NCBI GenBank assembly: GCA_031553495.1
Contig: JAVBLN010000040.1
Coordinates: forward strand, 1 to 64,000
Direction: 5' to 3'
Length of the DNA stretch: 64,000 bases
Origin: Pinibacter sp031553495
GTDB lineage: Bacteria > Bacteroidota > Bacteroidia > Chitinophagales > Chitinophagaceae
Position 1 is the stretch's first letter. Each line of letters begins with the position of its first letter. The position numbers were made by a program, and so were the translations under genes. Shown in pieces: positions 26,617-35,010 of the stretch. The notes beneath the pieces were generated by a model. That model had not been told where the DNA came from, did not search any database, and saw only the letters and a program-made list of their open reading frames with translations.

Positions 26617-28623
26617 ATGAAAAAAATATTTTTGTCCATCGTTGTTATGTGTACCTGTTTGTTGATGGAAGCGCAAATAGATACTGTGATCAATCGTTAC
26701 AAGTATTATCTGGTTTCAACAAGTGATAAGGCAGATGTAAAGCATCTTATGAACACGTTGAACAGTAATGGACAGTGGGGTGATATTGACTACAACGATG
26801 CTGAAAGAGCCGAATGGAAACCCTGGAGCCACTTGAAGCGATTGAGATCGCTCGCGGTGGAATGGGCAAATGAGAAATCGGAATATTATCATAACAATGA
26901 AGTACGAAAGAAAATTGATGACGCGTTGAATCACTGGTTGCAAAAGCGTTATAAAAATTCTAACTGGTGGCATAATCAGATTGGTATTCCCCAGTGCATG
27001 CGTGATATAATTATTTTACTGCGAAACGATTTAAAAGCTGATCAGTTAAAACAGTCGCTTGAAATTATGAATCAGCTAAACGTATTACCAAGTGGCTATG
27101 GCGCCAACCTGATTTGGAGCGCTGACCTTGGTTTGCACTATGGCGCATTAACGAATAATATAACGTTAATGGATAGCTGCATTAAAAAACTGGTGAACGA
27201 AGTTGCTATTACAGAAGCCGAAGGTATTCAGCCTGATTATAGTTTTCATCAACACGGAAAGCGCTTGCAAATGTATCAATATGGCGCGGCTTATTTTGTG
27301 GAAGGAGCCCGCATTGCATGGGAAGTTCGAAACACGCAATGGGCATATCCAAAAGAGAAAGTGGATATATATGCAGGCTTTGCATTGAATGGATGGCAAT
27401 GGATGGCTCGTGGTATTAATACTGTTCCCGGAACTATTGATCGTTCAGCCAGCAGAATAGACGCGTTACACAGCGCGGATATTCGCAAGTTGCTGCCTTT
27501 TTTATGTGAGTTAAGTCCGGATAATGCCGACGCGTTTAGAAAAGTACTTGCCATACAAAACGGAAACGGATCATTAAATGGATATCGTTATTATCCTCGT
27601 TCTGATTTTGATGCGTATCACCAAAAGGATTTTAGTTTTTTCGTGAAAACAATTTCAACACGCACATTGGCTACAGAGTCTATTAATAATGAAAACCTGG
27701 AAGGGAAATTATTGAATAGTGGTGATGCTTATATTATCAGAACCGGTGACGAGTATTTTAATATGATGCCGGTTTGGAATTGGGAGAAGCTTCCCGGAAT
27801 TACTGCGTTTGCCGGAGCGGATAAGATAAATAGAAAACCTTTTGTAGGCAGCGTAAGTAATGAAAGCAGCGGTATGTGTGTGATGGATTATGTTATGGCT
27901 ACAAAAGATGAAAAGCAAACGCTATCCACCAAAAAATCGTGGATAAGCCATAATGGTTTGGTAATTGCTCTTATTGCCGGTATTGAAACAAACAATATAA
28001 ATTCGGAGACATATACAGTACTTGACCAATGCAGATTAAATGGAAATGTTGCAATGAATAGCGTCGGCAATATTTTAGATGCCGGCACTAGAAAGATGTC
28101 AAGTGTTCAATGGCTTCATCATAATGGCGTTGGATATATACCTTTACAACCATCTTCATTTGAAATTAAAAATGACACAGTGTCGGGATCATGGAATGCA
28201 ATTAATTTGAGCATATCACCAAAGAAGATCATTGATAAAGTATTTATGCCGGTGATGATGCATAGCAATAATGAAGCATCAGGTTTTGTGTATGTTTGCA
28301 CAACTCCTAAAGGAACAAAAAAGCTTGCCGGGAGACCGCTGTGGACGATTTTAAAAAATGATAGAACATGCCAGGCAGTGCAGTTTAAAGATGGAACTTT
28401 GATGGCTGCATTTTATAATGAAGGTGAATTGACAGCGAATAAAAATCAAACGCTGCGGGTAAGTAAGAACTGTGTAGTGATGATTGACAAAGCTGATAAA
28501 ATTTATGTGAGTAACCCAATGCATGCGGTAGAAAATATTTCGATTGAATGGAAGGGAAAGACTTATACGGTACAAGTTCCCGGAGATGGAACAACTAAGG
28601 AAGTTTTCGCAAATGTCGACTAA
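26617..28623 (+). CDS. PL8-family polysaccharide lyase
   Basis: A 668-residue secreted lyase (signal peptide to about residue 19). PL8 enzymes cleave hyaluronan, chondroitin or xanthan by beta-elimination. The alpha/alpha-toroid part has SNWWHNQIGIPQCMRD (from residue 115) and YGANLIW (Asn164). The active-site segment PDYSFHQHGKRLQMYQYG supplies His213 and Tyr222, GTIDRSASR supplies Arg276 and Arg280, and ESINNEN supplies Glu359. This set and its spacing agree with the Asn-His-Tyr-Arg-Glu arrangement of PL8. A beta-sandwich follows. At 668 residues it is shorter than most PL8 members. No chondroitin sulfatase lies nearby, so an uronic-acid polysaccharide other than a sulfated animal glycan is a reasonable guess. 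Its product would be the substrate of the GH105 just upstream. Confidence 0.9.
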   Translation: MKKIFLSIVVMCTCLLMEAQIDTVINRYKYYLVSTSDKADVKHLMNTLNSNGQWGDIDYNDAERAEWKPWSHLKRLRSLAVEWANEKSEYYHNNEVRKKIDDALNHWLQKRYKNSNWWHNQIGIPQCMRDIIILLRNDLKADQLKQSLEIMNQLNVLPSGYGANLIWSADLGLHYGALTNNITLMDSCIKKLVNEVAITEAEGIQPDYSFHQHGKRLQMYQYGAAYFVEGARIAWEVRNTQWAYPKEKVDIYAGFALNGWQWMARGINTVPGTIDRSASRIDALHSADIRKLLPFLCELSPDNADAFRKVLAIQNGNGSLNGYRYYPRSDFDAYHQKDFSFFVKTISTRTLATESINNENLEGKLLNSGDAYIIRTGDEYFNMMPVWNWEKLPGITAFAGADKINRKPFVGSVSNESSGMCVMDYVMATKDEKQTLSTKKSWISHNGLVIALIAGIETNNINSETYTVLDQCRLNGNVAMNSVGNILDAGTRKMSSVQWLHHNGVGYIPLQPSSFEIKNDTVSGSWNAINLSISPKKIIDKVFMPVMMHSNNEASGFVYVCTTPKGTKKLAGRPLWTILKNDRTCQAVQFKDGTLMAAFYNEGELTANKNQTLRVSKNCVVMIDKADKIYVSNPMHAVENISIEWKGKTYTVQVPGDGTTKEVFANVD

Positions 28624-28653
28624 AAGTAATAGCGGCCTCTTACTTCAAAGATG

Positions 28654-28661
28654 TAGGTTTG
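28654..28661 (+). promoter_or_regulatory. Candidate -7 promoter box TAGGTTTG
   Basis: TAGGTTTG fits TAnnTTTG and lies 36 bp before the MFS start at 28697. No clear -33 box is visible. Confidence 0.35.
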
Positions 28662-28696
28662 CTAAGCATTAATAATAACTCAAGAAAATATCTTGT

Positions 28697-30019
28697 ATGA
28701 AAAATAAGAACCTGAATATTATTGTAATCAGCTTTGTTGCCGCGATGGGCGGTTATTTATTTGGATTTGATTTTGCTGTGATATCCGGTGCATTGCCATT
28801 TTTGCGTGAGTCGTTTGGATTAAATGAATACTGGGAAGGCTTTACAGCAGCTTCGCTGGCTATTGGCGCTATTCTCGGTTGTGTAGTTGCGGGTACGGTT
28901 TCTGAGAAGTATGGCCGTCGTCCCGCATTGCTTGTAGCTGCGGCTATTTTTATGGTATCGTCGTTGGCAATGGGTTTCGCGCCATCGTTGGGTGTTTTTA
29001 TTTTCTCCAGGTTTCTTGCCGGAGTTGGTGTTGGTATGGCCAGTATGCTTTCTCCCATGTATATCGCGGAAATATCTCCTGCGTATATGCGTGGCCGTAT
29101 GGTAGCGATAAATCAGCTTACAGTGGTTATTGGTATATTAGTCACCAATCTTGTCAATTATTCTTTGCGCAATAGTGGTGTTGATGCATGGCGGTTGATG
29201 TTTGGACTTGGCGCTGTTCCATCTCTTGTTTTTTTATTAGGTGTGTTGTGGTTGCCGGAAAGCCCGCGCTGGCTTACAAAAGCCGGGAAGCATACAAAAG
29301 CTCAACAGGTATTATTCAAGCTGGGTGATGATAATTTTGTTAAGAAAACATTTTTATCAATACAGGATTCATTGAAAGGAGAAACCAAAGTAAATTATAG
29401 AGCTGTTTTAGAAAAAACATACTTCCCCATTTTGTTGGTTGGTATTGTATTGGCGATGTTTCAGCAATTGTGCGGCATCAATGTTGTGTTTAGTTACACT
29501 TCCAATATATTTGAGAGTATTGGTGCTTCAAAAGATGATCAATTATTGCAAACGGTTTTTATTGGTTCGGTTAATCTTGTGTTCACGCTTCTTGCAATGC
29601 TACTGGTTGACAAAACCGGCAGGAAACCATTGATGCTGGTGGGTTCTATTGGATTGTCGGTTTTGTATGTTGTTATTTCCATAATGCTTGGCGCCAAATC
29701 TTCCTATACCGCAATTTTCCTGTTGGCTGCCATCGCGTTGTATGCCACCACACTTGCGCCTGTTACCTGGGTTTTGATTGCTGAAATATTTCCGAATAAA
29801 GTGCGCAGCGCGGCTACAGCCATCGCGGTTTTATTCCTGTGGTTGGGTTATTTTATTTTGATGTTTACCTTTCCGATTCTTGAAAAGTGGATGGGTACCG
29901 GCAACACATTTTATGTGTATTCGGTGATTTGCGTGTTTGGCTTTTTATTCATTTTAAGAAATGTAAAAGAAACCAAAGGCCGCACGTTGGAGGAAATGGA
30001 TAATGTTTTTGTGCACTGA
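28697..30019 (+). CDS. MFS sugar porter
   Basis: A 440-residue inner-membrane transporter of the sugar-porter family with about 12 hydrophobic helices. Signatures are GGYLFGFDFAVISGALPFL in helix 1 and EKYGRRPALL (the R-x-G-R-R loop) between helices 2 and 3. PESPRWLTKAGK precedes the central loop, GINVVFSYTSNIFE lies in helix 7 and DKTGRKPLMLVG between helices 8 and 9. The family moves monosaccharides with H+ or Na+. Its place inside the utilization region suggests it brings the released monosaccharide or uronic acid from the periplasm into the cytosol. The window's first gene is a second, different sugar porter. Confidence 0.93.
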   Translation: MKNKNLNIIVISFVAAMGGYLFGFDFAVISGALPFLRESFGLNEYWEGFTAASLAIGAILGCVVAGTVSEKYGRRPALLVAAAIFMVSSLAMGFAPSLGVFIFSRFLAGVGVGMASMLSPMYIAEISPAYMRGRMVAINQLTVVIGILVTNLVNYSLRNSGVDAWRLMFGLGAVPSLVFLLGVLWLPESPRWLTKAGKHTKAQQVLFKLGDDNFVKKTFLSIQDSLKGETKVNYRAVLEKTYFPILLVGIVLAMFQQLCGINVVFSYTSNIFESIGASKDDQLLQTVFIGSVNLVFTLLAMLLVDKTGRKPLMLVGSIGLSVLYVVISIMLGAKSSYTAIFLLAAIALYATTLAPVTWVLIAEIFPNKVRSAATAIAVLFLWLGYFILMFTFPILEKWMGTGNTFYVYSVICVFGFLFILRNVKETKGRTLEEMDNVFVH

Positions 30020-30028
30020 TGATAAAGC

Positions 30029-30091
30029 GCTCAATAGTAGCACTACCGATGAACGGACTGCGACGCAACGATGTTGAACAGCATTACAAAT
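30029..30091 (+). repeat. Family A repeat, atypical copy 8 with arms exchanged
   Basis: The core TGCGACGCAACGATGTTG is flanked on the left by CAATAGTAGCACTACCGATG and on the right by AACAGCATTACAAATG. So the arm types are on the opposite sides from the other copies, as if recombined. It begins 10 bp after the MFS stop. Confidence 0.6.
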
Positions 30092-30142
30092 GTTCGGAAC
30101 AAAAAACAACATCTGCTGCGTGGCATTTTAAATTTTTTATTT

Positions 30143-30219
30143 GGGAACCGGCGGTTGTGCTACTATTAAGCTTCTGTTGTGTCACTCACTTGTACGGTTG
30201 TACCGCCATTGAGCGGGTT
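30143..30219 (-). repeat. Family A palindromic repeat, copy 9
   Basis: Type I copy. The plus strand reads GGAACCGGCGGTTGTGCTAC, then GTTGTGTCACTCACTTGTAC and GCCATTGAGCGGGTTTTGAG. It forms a composite unit with the downstream tail to about 30290, parallel to copy 18. Confidence 0.85.
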
Positions 30220-30383
30220 TTGAGTTATGAGTTATGAGTGCCCCGGTTTTGGTTTGCAAGCAGTGTAAAAAGCACTTTCAACTTTCAACTATACAGTGAA
30301 CAGTAAGCAGCTAGCAGTTGGCACTAGAGAAATCGGAGATCTGAAGTCATCAGAAAATTTCTCGTATATCTTGGTATCTATAT

Positions 30384-31310
30384 CTACGCTTCGTTTTCAT
30401 CTTCAGGTCGTTTCTTTTCGCTTCTGTATCCTGCGGGCGATACGCCCATGATGTTATGAAAAAGACGGGAAAAATAGTAGGGATCTTCAAATCCTAATTT
30501 GTAAGAAATTTCCTTTATCTGCGTATCGGTGAATCGCAGGTATTGACAAGCTTTCTGAATTTTTATGTGATTGAAATATTCAAGTGGAGGATAGCCTGTT
30601 TTCTTTTTAAATAGCGCTGAAAAATGTGGTTGTGAAATATTGATATGCCCTGCCATTTCTTTTAAGCTGAGTGAAATGTCCAGGTGATTTTTCATAAAAT
30701 CAATGGCCCTGTCAATGGGATCTTTATCTTCCGGTTTTACCGGCGCTACAAACGAATCCGGGAATCTTAGGGTAGAAAGAAAATACCACAGCGTCATGTT
30801 TACATACATTAAATTATCAATGCTGTAGCCGCGTTCAAGAGCAAGGTACATGCTGTTGAACAGTGTAATCCTTTCTTCGGAGAACGAAACATTATGACAA
30901 TAATTTGTTCTTCCAAGGCTAAGTGTATCAGCAAAAATATTTACCATTTTTCCTGCGAAATGCAACCAGTAAATTGTCCAGGGGCGTTCATTGTTTGCAC
31001 CGTAGGAATGAGGCGTATTTGCAGGAATAACAATGAACTGATTTTTTTCAACATTATATTCAACACCATTAATGATCACCCATCCTTCACCATCGGTACA
31101 GTAAATAATTATGCACTGGGAAATATTTTTCGGCCTGTTTCGAAAATGAAATTTTGCTTTAGGATAATAGCCGATATCAGTTATGTATGCGTTTTGTATT
31201 TGGGTGGTGTGTAAACAATTGGTTGTTATTTTTTGTGGTAGAACAATAGCTCTTTGTCCTTCAAACCCTTCTCTTTTCAATTTGCTTTTTTCAACTTTAG
31301 CTGAGGGCAT
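30384..31310 (-). CDS. AraC-family transcriptional regulator
   Basis: A 308-residue regulator. Residues about 35-170 form an AraC-type cupin sensor domain (ECIIIYCTDGEGWVIINGVEY-like strands, then IVIPANTPHSYGA and TIYWLHFAGK). Residues about 205-300 form the double helix-turn-helix DNA-binding domain, with LSLKEMAGHINISQPHFSAL in the first and IKEISYKLGFEDPYYFSRLF in the second, ending MGVSPAGYR. It probably senses a sugar. It is divergent from the DUF5107 gene over a 245-bp gap that contains a perfect inverted repeat (31366-31392), and it is convergent with the MFS gene. It is the only transcription factor in the utilization region, so it is the best candidate local regulator. Confidence 0.93.
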   Translation of the reverse strand: MPSAKVEKSKLKREGFEGQRAIVLPQKITTNCLHTTQIQNAYITDIGYYPKAKFHFRNRPKNISQCIIIYCTDGEGWVIINGVEYNVEKNQFIVIPANTPHSYGANNERPWTIYWLHFAGKMVNIFADTLSLGRTNYCHNVSFSEERITLFNSMYLALERGYSIDNLMYVNMTLWYFLSTLRFPDSFVAPVKPEDKDPIDRAIDFMKNHLDISLSLKEMAGHINISQPHFSALFKKKTGYPPLEYFNHIKIQKACQYLRFTDTQIKEISYKLGFEDPYYFSRLFHNIMGVSPAGYRSEKKRPEDENEA

Positions 31311-31365
31311 CGTTTTAGTAAATTAATGGTTGTGAATTAAATGTCGCAGGTTATAATGCCCGTCA

Positions 31366-31392
31366 CGAAAAACTATTGTTAACAGTTTTTCG
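31366..31392. promoter_or_regulatory. Perfect 9-bp inverted repeat in the araC-DUF5107 divergent gap
   Basis: CGAAAAACT at 31366-31374 and AGTTTTTCG at 31384-31392 are exact reverse complements with a 9-nt spacer. A TGTTAACA palindrome lies in and beside the spacer. It could be an operator for the divergent promoters or a hairpin in the AraC 5' leader. Confidence 0.4.
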
Positions 31393-31522
31393 AAAAAGGA
31401 GGTTATTATGATGCTTTTAACTTCGGAATATGTTGTCACATGTGTCCTGCAATTTACATTTTTAAAATAAGAAAATCCATCTAATTAAAAAGTTTATCCA
31501 TCACTAGAAATGCGTATAAGTA

Positions 31523-31530
31523 TAGATTTG
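31523..31530 (+). promoter_or_regulatory. Candidate -7 promoter box TAGATTTG
   Basis: TAGATTTG fits TAnnTTTG and lies 25 bp before the ATG at 31556, so the 5' leader would be only about 20 nt. The -33 region has only a weak TTTA-type match. Confidence 0.4.
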
Positions 31531-31555
31531 CTATGTCTTAATAAACTTTTTAAAA

Positions 31556-34500
31556 ATGTCTCAATTATCAGTTAAAGCCTGGAATGAAGTTATTACACTG
31601 CCAACGTATGAAGCGGGTAAGCCTGAAAAGAATCCTATTTTTTTGGAAAAACGTGTTTACCAGGGAAGCAGCGGGGTTGTGTATCCGCATCCGGTAGTTG
31701 AAAAAATTAGTGATGAAAAAATTGATAAGCAATACAACGCGGTATTTCTTGAAAATGAGTATTTGAAGATTATGATATTACCCGAATTGGGGGGGAGAAT
31801 TCATCGAGCATTTGATAAAGTGCATAACAGGGATTTTATTTACTACAACCAGGTGATAAAGCCTGCATTGGTAGGTCTTGCAGGGCCATGGATTTCCGGA
31901 GGTATTGAATTTAACTGGCCGCAACATCATCGTCCAAGTACTTTTCAGCCGGTGGATTGCACCATTGTTGACAATAGCGATGGTAGCAAAACAGTGTGGG
32001 TGAATGAGGTGGAAATTATGTTTCGCACTAAAGGCCGTGCAGGGTTTACATTATACCCTGATAAGGCGTATCTGGAAATAAAAGGTAAATTGTTTAATCG
32101 CACTCCATTTCCTCAAACCTTTTTGTGGTGGGCCAATCCTGCTGTAAAGGTGAATGATCATTATCAATCAGTGTTTCCACCGGATGTGTACGCTGTATTT
32201 GATCACGGGAAAAGAGATGTGTCGGATTTCCCGATTGCAACAGGTACTTATTACAAAGTGAACTATGCGCCTGGTACAGATATTTCCATGTATAAAAATA
32301 TTCCTGTTCCTACGTCATATATGGCCATTCAATCCAAGTTTGATTTTATTGGTTGTTATGAGCATGATACAAAAGGCGGCATGCTGCATGTGGCTAATCA
32401 TCATGTGTCGCCGGGTAAAAAGCAGTGGACTTGGGGAAATGGCGATTTCGGACAAGCATGGGACAGAAACCTTACCGATGAAGATGGTCCATATATTGAA
32501 TTGATGACGGGAATGTTTACAGATAACCAACCTGATTTTTCCTGGCTTCAACCTAATGAGGAAAAAACTTTCGAGCAATACTTCATGCCTTATGCAAAAA
32601 TTGGAGTTGTGAAGAACGCGACGAAAGAGGCGATGATAAATCTTGAGATGGACAAAAATATTGCCGCAATAAAAGTGTATGCGACGGCTGAGTATAAAAA
32701 CGCGAAGATTACATTCAGAAAAGACGGAAAAGAAATAAGTAAACTTTCTTTCGATCTTTCGCCTTCTAAAATATTTGAACAAACTGTGGAGGTTCCTGCC
32801 GGTACTGTAGTTGAACAATTGAGTGTAACAGTGTATGATGCGGATAGTAATATTCTTGTAGCGTATCAACCTGAGAAGTATGAGAAAAAATCCATACCGC
32901 CTGCTGCTGTTGCTGCTAAAGCTCCGAAAGATGTAGAGAGTGTGGAATTGTTATTCTTAAACGGTTTGCACTTGGAACAATATCGTCATGCAACATACAA
33001 TCCTGTTGATTATTATGAAGAAGGCCTGCGCCGCGATGCCGGTGATGTGCGCTGTAATAATGCTATGGGATTGCTTTTGCTGCGTAAAGGTCAGTTTGAA
33101 AAAGCGGAACCTTACTTTAGAAAAGCTGTAGAACGGCTTACGTTGCGCAATCCAAACCCTTATGACGGAGAACCTTTGTATAATTTAGGATGGTCATTAC
33201 TGTTGCAAGGAAAATTGGACGATGCTTATAGTTCATTTTATAAAGCGACCTGGAATGATGCATGGCAACATAGCGGTTTTCTTTCGCTGGCAAGAATCGC
33301 AGGCCAAAAGCAAAACTGGAATGATGCGTTGCAATTAGTGGAAAAATCTTTAATAAGGAATTATCATAGCCATACAGCAAGACATTTGAAAGCGGCAGTT
33401 TTAAGAAAGCTTGGCCGTAATAATGAAGCGCTTGCCGTTATTGAAGAATCGGTGAATATTGATCAATTCAACTATGGATGTTTGTTTGAAAAATATTTAT
33501 TGAAAACTGGAAATGATGCGGAAGCGGCACTGCTGCAAATGAAAACCTTGATGCATGAAGACTTGCATAACTATCTTGAATATGCTTTGGATTACGCGAA
33601 TGCGGGAATGTATGAAGATGCCTCAGCATTGTTGAACGTGTATGCGGAAGGTAAATCTGCTGTAAACCCTATGGTTTATTATTACCTGGGATGGTTTGCC
33701 CATAAATCAGGAGATGCCGCGAAAGCGTTGAGTTTATATGAGCAGGCTTCAAAGCAAAATCCTGACTACTGTTTCCCAAATAAAATTGAAGAAGTTTTGA
33801 TATTGAAGGATGCGATCGCTTTGAATGCAAAAGATGCAAAAGCTTTGTACTACCTGGGAAATTTCTGGTATGAAAAAAGATTGCCGGAAGAAGCGATTGC
33901 CTGCTGGGAAAAGTCTGTAGCGATTGATGATACATTTGCAACGGTTCATCGCAATTTATCATTGGCGTATCATAATAAAAAGCATGATACAGCAAAAGCG
34001 TTGGCATCACTTGAAAAGGCTTTTGAGCTTGACAGATCCGATTCAAGAGTGTTAATGGAATTGGATCAGTTATATAAGCTTACAAACAAATCGTATAAGG
34101 AAAGGCTTGATTTGCTTGAAAAACATTTGCCATTGGTTCAGGATAGGGATGATGTGTATTTGGAGAGGATTACGCTCTACAACCAATTAGGCGAATATGA
34201 AAAAGCTAAAGAATTGATATCACAAAGGCAGTTCCATCCGTGGGAAGGAGGAGAAGGAAAGACTGTCGGACAGTTTTTGCTTTGTCATTTAGCACTTGCT
34301 AAAAAGGCGCTGATTGATGGACGTTATAATGAAGCATTGCAATTGGTGAACAACACAGAAACATATCCTCACAATTTAGGGGAGGGCAAACTTTATGGAA
34401 CACAGGAAAACGATATTCATTATTTGCAAGGTTGCGCATTTGAAGGATTGGGTATGAACGAACAAGCGCAGAAAAAATTTAAACAGGCGACAGTTGGTAT

Positions 34501-34903
34501 CAGTGAGCCGGTTCAGGCAATATTTTACAACGATCCGCAGCCAGATAAAATTTTCTACCAGGGATTGGCATGGCTTAAACTGGATGATACAGCAAAAGCG
34601 GAGCAAATATTTAAGCGCTTTATAAGTTTTGGAAATGAACATATGAATGATGAAATTAAGATAGATTATTTCGCAGTTTCGCTTCCCGATTTGCTTGTGT
34701 TTGATCAGGACCTGAACCTTAAAAATCAGATTCACTGCAAGTATCTTATTGGTCTGGGAAATCTTGGCTTAGGAAATTATAAAGATGCGGAAAAGTATTT
34801 TAACGAAGTTTTGGAATTGAATATTAATCACCAGGGTGCGCAGGAGCATTTGAAGATGATTGAATTTTTGAAACATACCCGGTTGAAAGAAGTTAATGAA
34901 TAA
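31556..34903 (+). CDS. DUF5107 domain protein with C-terminal TPR array
   Basis: A 1115-residue protein with no signal peptide, so probably cytosolic, which is unusual among its secreted neighbours. The N-terminal 350 residues carry the DUF5107 region: ENEYLKIMILPELGGRIHRA recalls the opening of galactose-mutarotase-like beta-sandwiches, and GPWISGGIEFNWPQHHRPS and WWANPAVKV are strongly conserved-looking blocks. A beta domain follows to about residue 450. The rest (about 470-1110) is a long array of tetratricopeptide repeats, for example AMGLLLLRKGQFEKAEPYFRKAVE, so a protein-protein or oligomer scaffold is likely. The function of DUF5107 is not established; its presence in sugar-utilization clusters suggests a role on intracellular sugars. 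It is divergent from araC and closed by a terminator at 34915-34941. Confidence 0.88.
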   Translation: MSQLSVKAWNEVITLPTYEAGKPEKNPIFLEKRVYQGSSGVVYPHPVVEKISDEKIDKQYNAVFLENEYLKIMILPELGGRIHRAFDKVHNRDFIYYNQVIKPALVGLAGPWISGGIEFNWPQHHRPSTFQPVDCTIVDNSDGSKTVWVNEVEIMFRTKGRAGFTLYPDKAYLEIKGKLFNRTPFPQTFLWWANPAVKVNDHYQSVFPPDVYAVFDHGKRDVSDFPIATGTYYKVNYAPGTDISMYKNIPVPTSYMAIQSKFDFIGCYEHDTKGGMLHVANHHVSPGKKQWTWGNGDFGQAWDRNLTDEDGPYIELMTGMFTDNQPDFSWLQPNEEKTFEQYFMPYAKIGVVKNATKEAMINLEMDKNIAAIKVYATAEYKNAKITFRKDGKEISKLSFDLSPSKIFEQTVEVPAGTVVEQLSVTVYDADSNILVAYQPEKYEKKSIPPAAVAAKAPKDVESVELLFLNGLHLEQYRHATYNPVDYYEEGLRRDAGDVRCNNAMGLLLLRKGQFEKAEPYFRKAVERLTLRNPNPYDGEPLYNLGWSLLLQGKLDDAYSSFYKATWNDAWQHSGFLSLARIAGQKQNWNDALQLVEKSLIRNYHSHTARHLKAAVLRKLGRNNEALAVIEESVNIDQFNYGCLFEKYLLKTGNDAEAALLQMKTLMHEDLHNYLEYALDYANAGMYEDASALLNVYAEGKSAVNPMVYYYLGWFAHKSGDAAKALSLYEQASKQNPDYCFPNKIEEVLILKDAIALNAKDAKALYYLGNFWYEKRLPEEAIACWEKSVAIDDTFATVHRNLSLAYHNKKHDTAKALASLEKAFELDRSDSRVLMELDQLYKLTNKSYKERLDLLEKHLPLVQDRDDVYLERITLYNQLGEYEKAKELISQRQFHPWEGGEGKTVGQFLLCHLALAKKALIDGRYNEALQLVNNTETYPHNLGEGKLYGTQENDIHYLQGCAFEGLGMNEQAQKKFKQATVGISEPVQAIFYNDPQPDKIFYQGLAWLKLDDTAKAEQIFKRFISFGNEHMNDEIKIDYFAVSLPDLLVFDQDLNLKNQIHCKYLIGLGNLGLGNYKDAEKYFNEVLELNINHQGAQEHLKMIEFLKHTRLKEVNE

Positions 34904-34914
34904 ATTTAAATATC

Positions 34915-34941
34915 CGGTCAGATGGCACTGTCATCTGACCG
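34915..34941 (+). terminator. Hairpin terminator after the DUF5107-TPR gene
   Basis: CGGTCAGATG at 34915-34924 pairs perfectly with CATCTGACCG at 34932-34941 around a 7-nt loop, 12 bp past the stop. The T-rich part that follows (CTTTATTTG) is short. Confidence 0.7.
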
Positions 34942-35010
34942 CTTTATTTGCTTCTGATCTTTGATCTCTGACTTCTTATTTCTGATATCATTAACCACTG
35001 ATTATTGTCT

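Larger units (their letters stand above)
30020..30383. other. Convergent intergenic region with two family A copies
   Basis: No gene is supported. It holds atypical family A copy 8 (30029-30091), copy 9 (30143-30219) extended by a GAGTTATGAGTTATGAGTGC tail and CTTTCAACTTTCAAC, and a decayed GGCAGT/GAAGTCATCAG mini-repeat tract (about 30296-30355). Confidence 0.65.
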
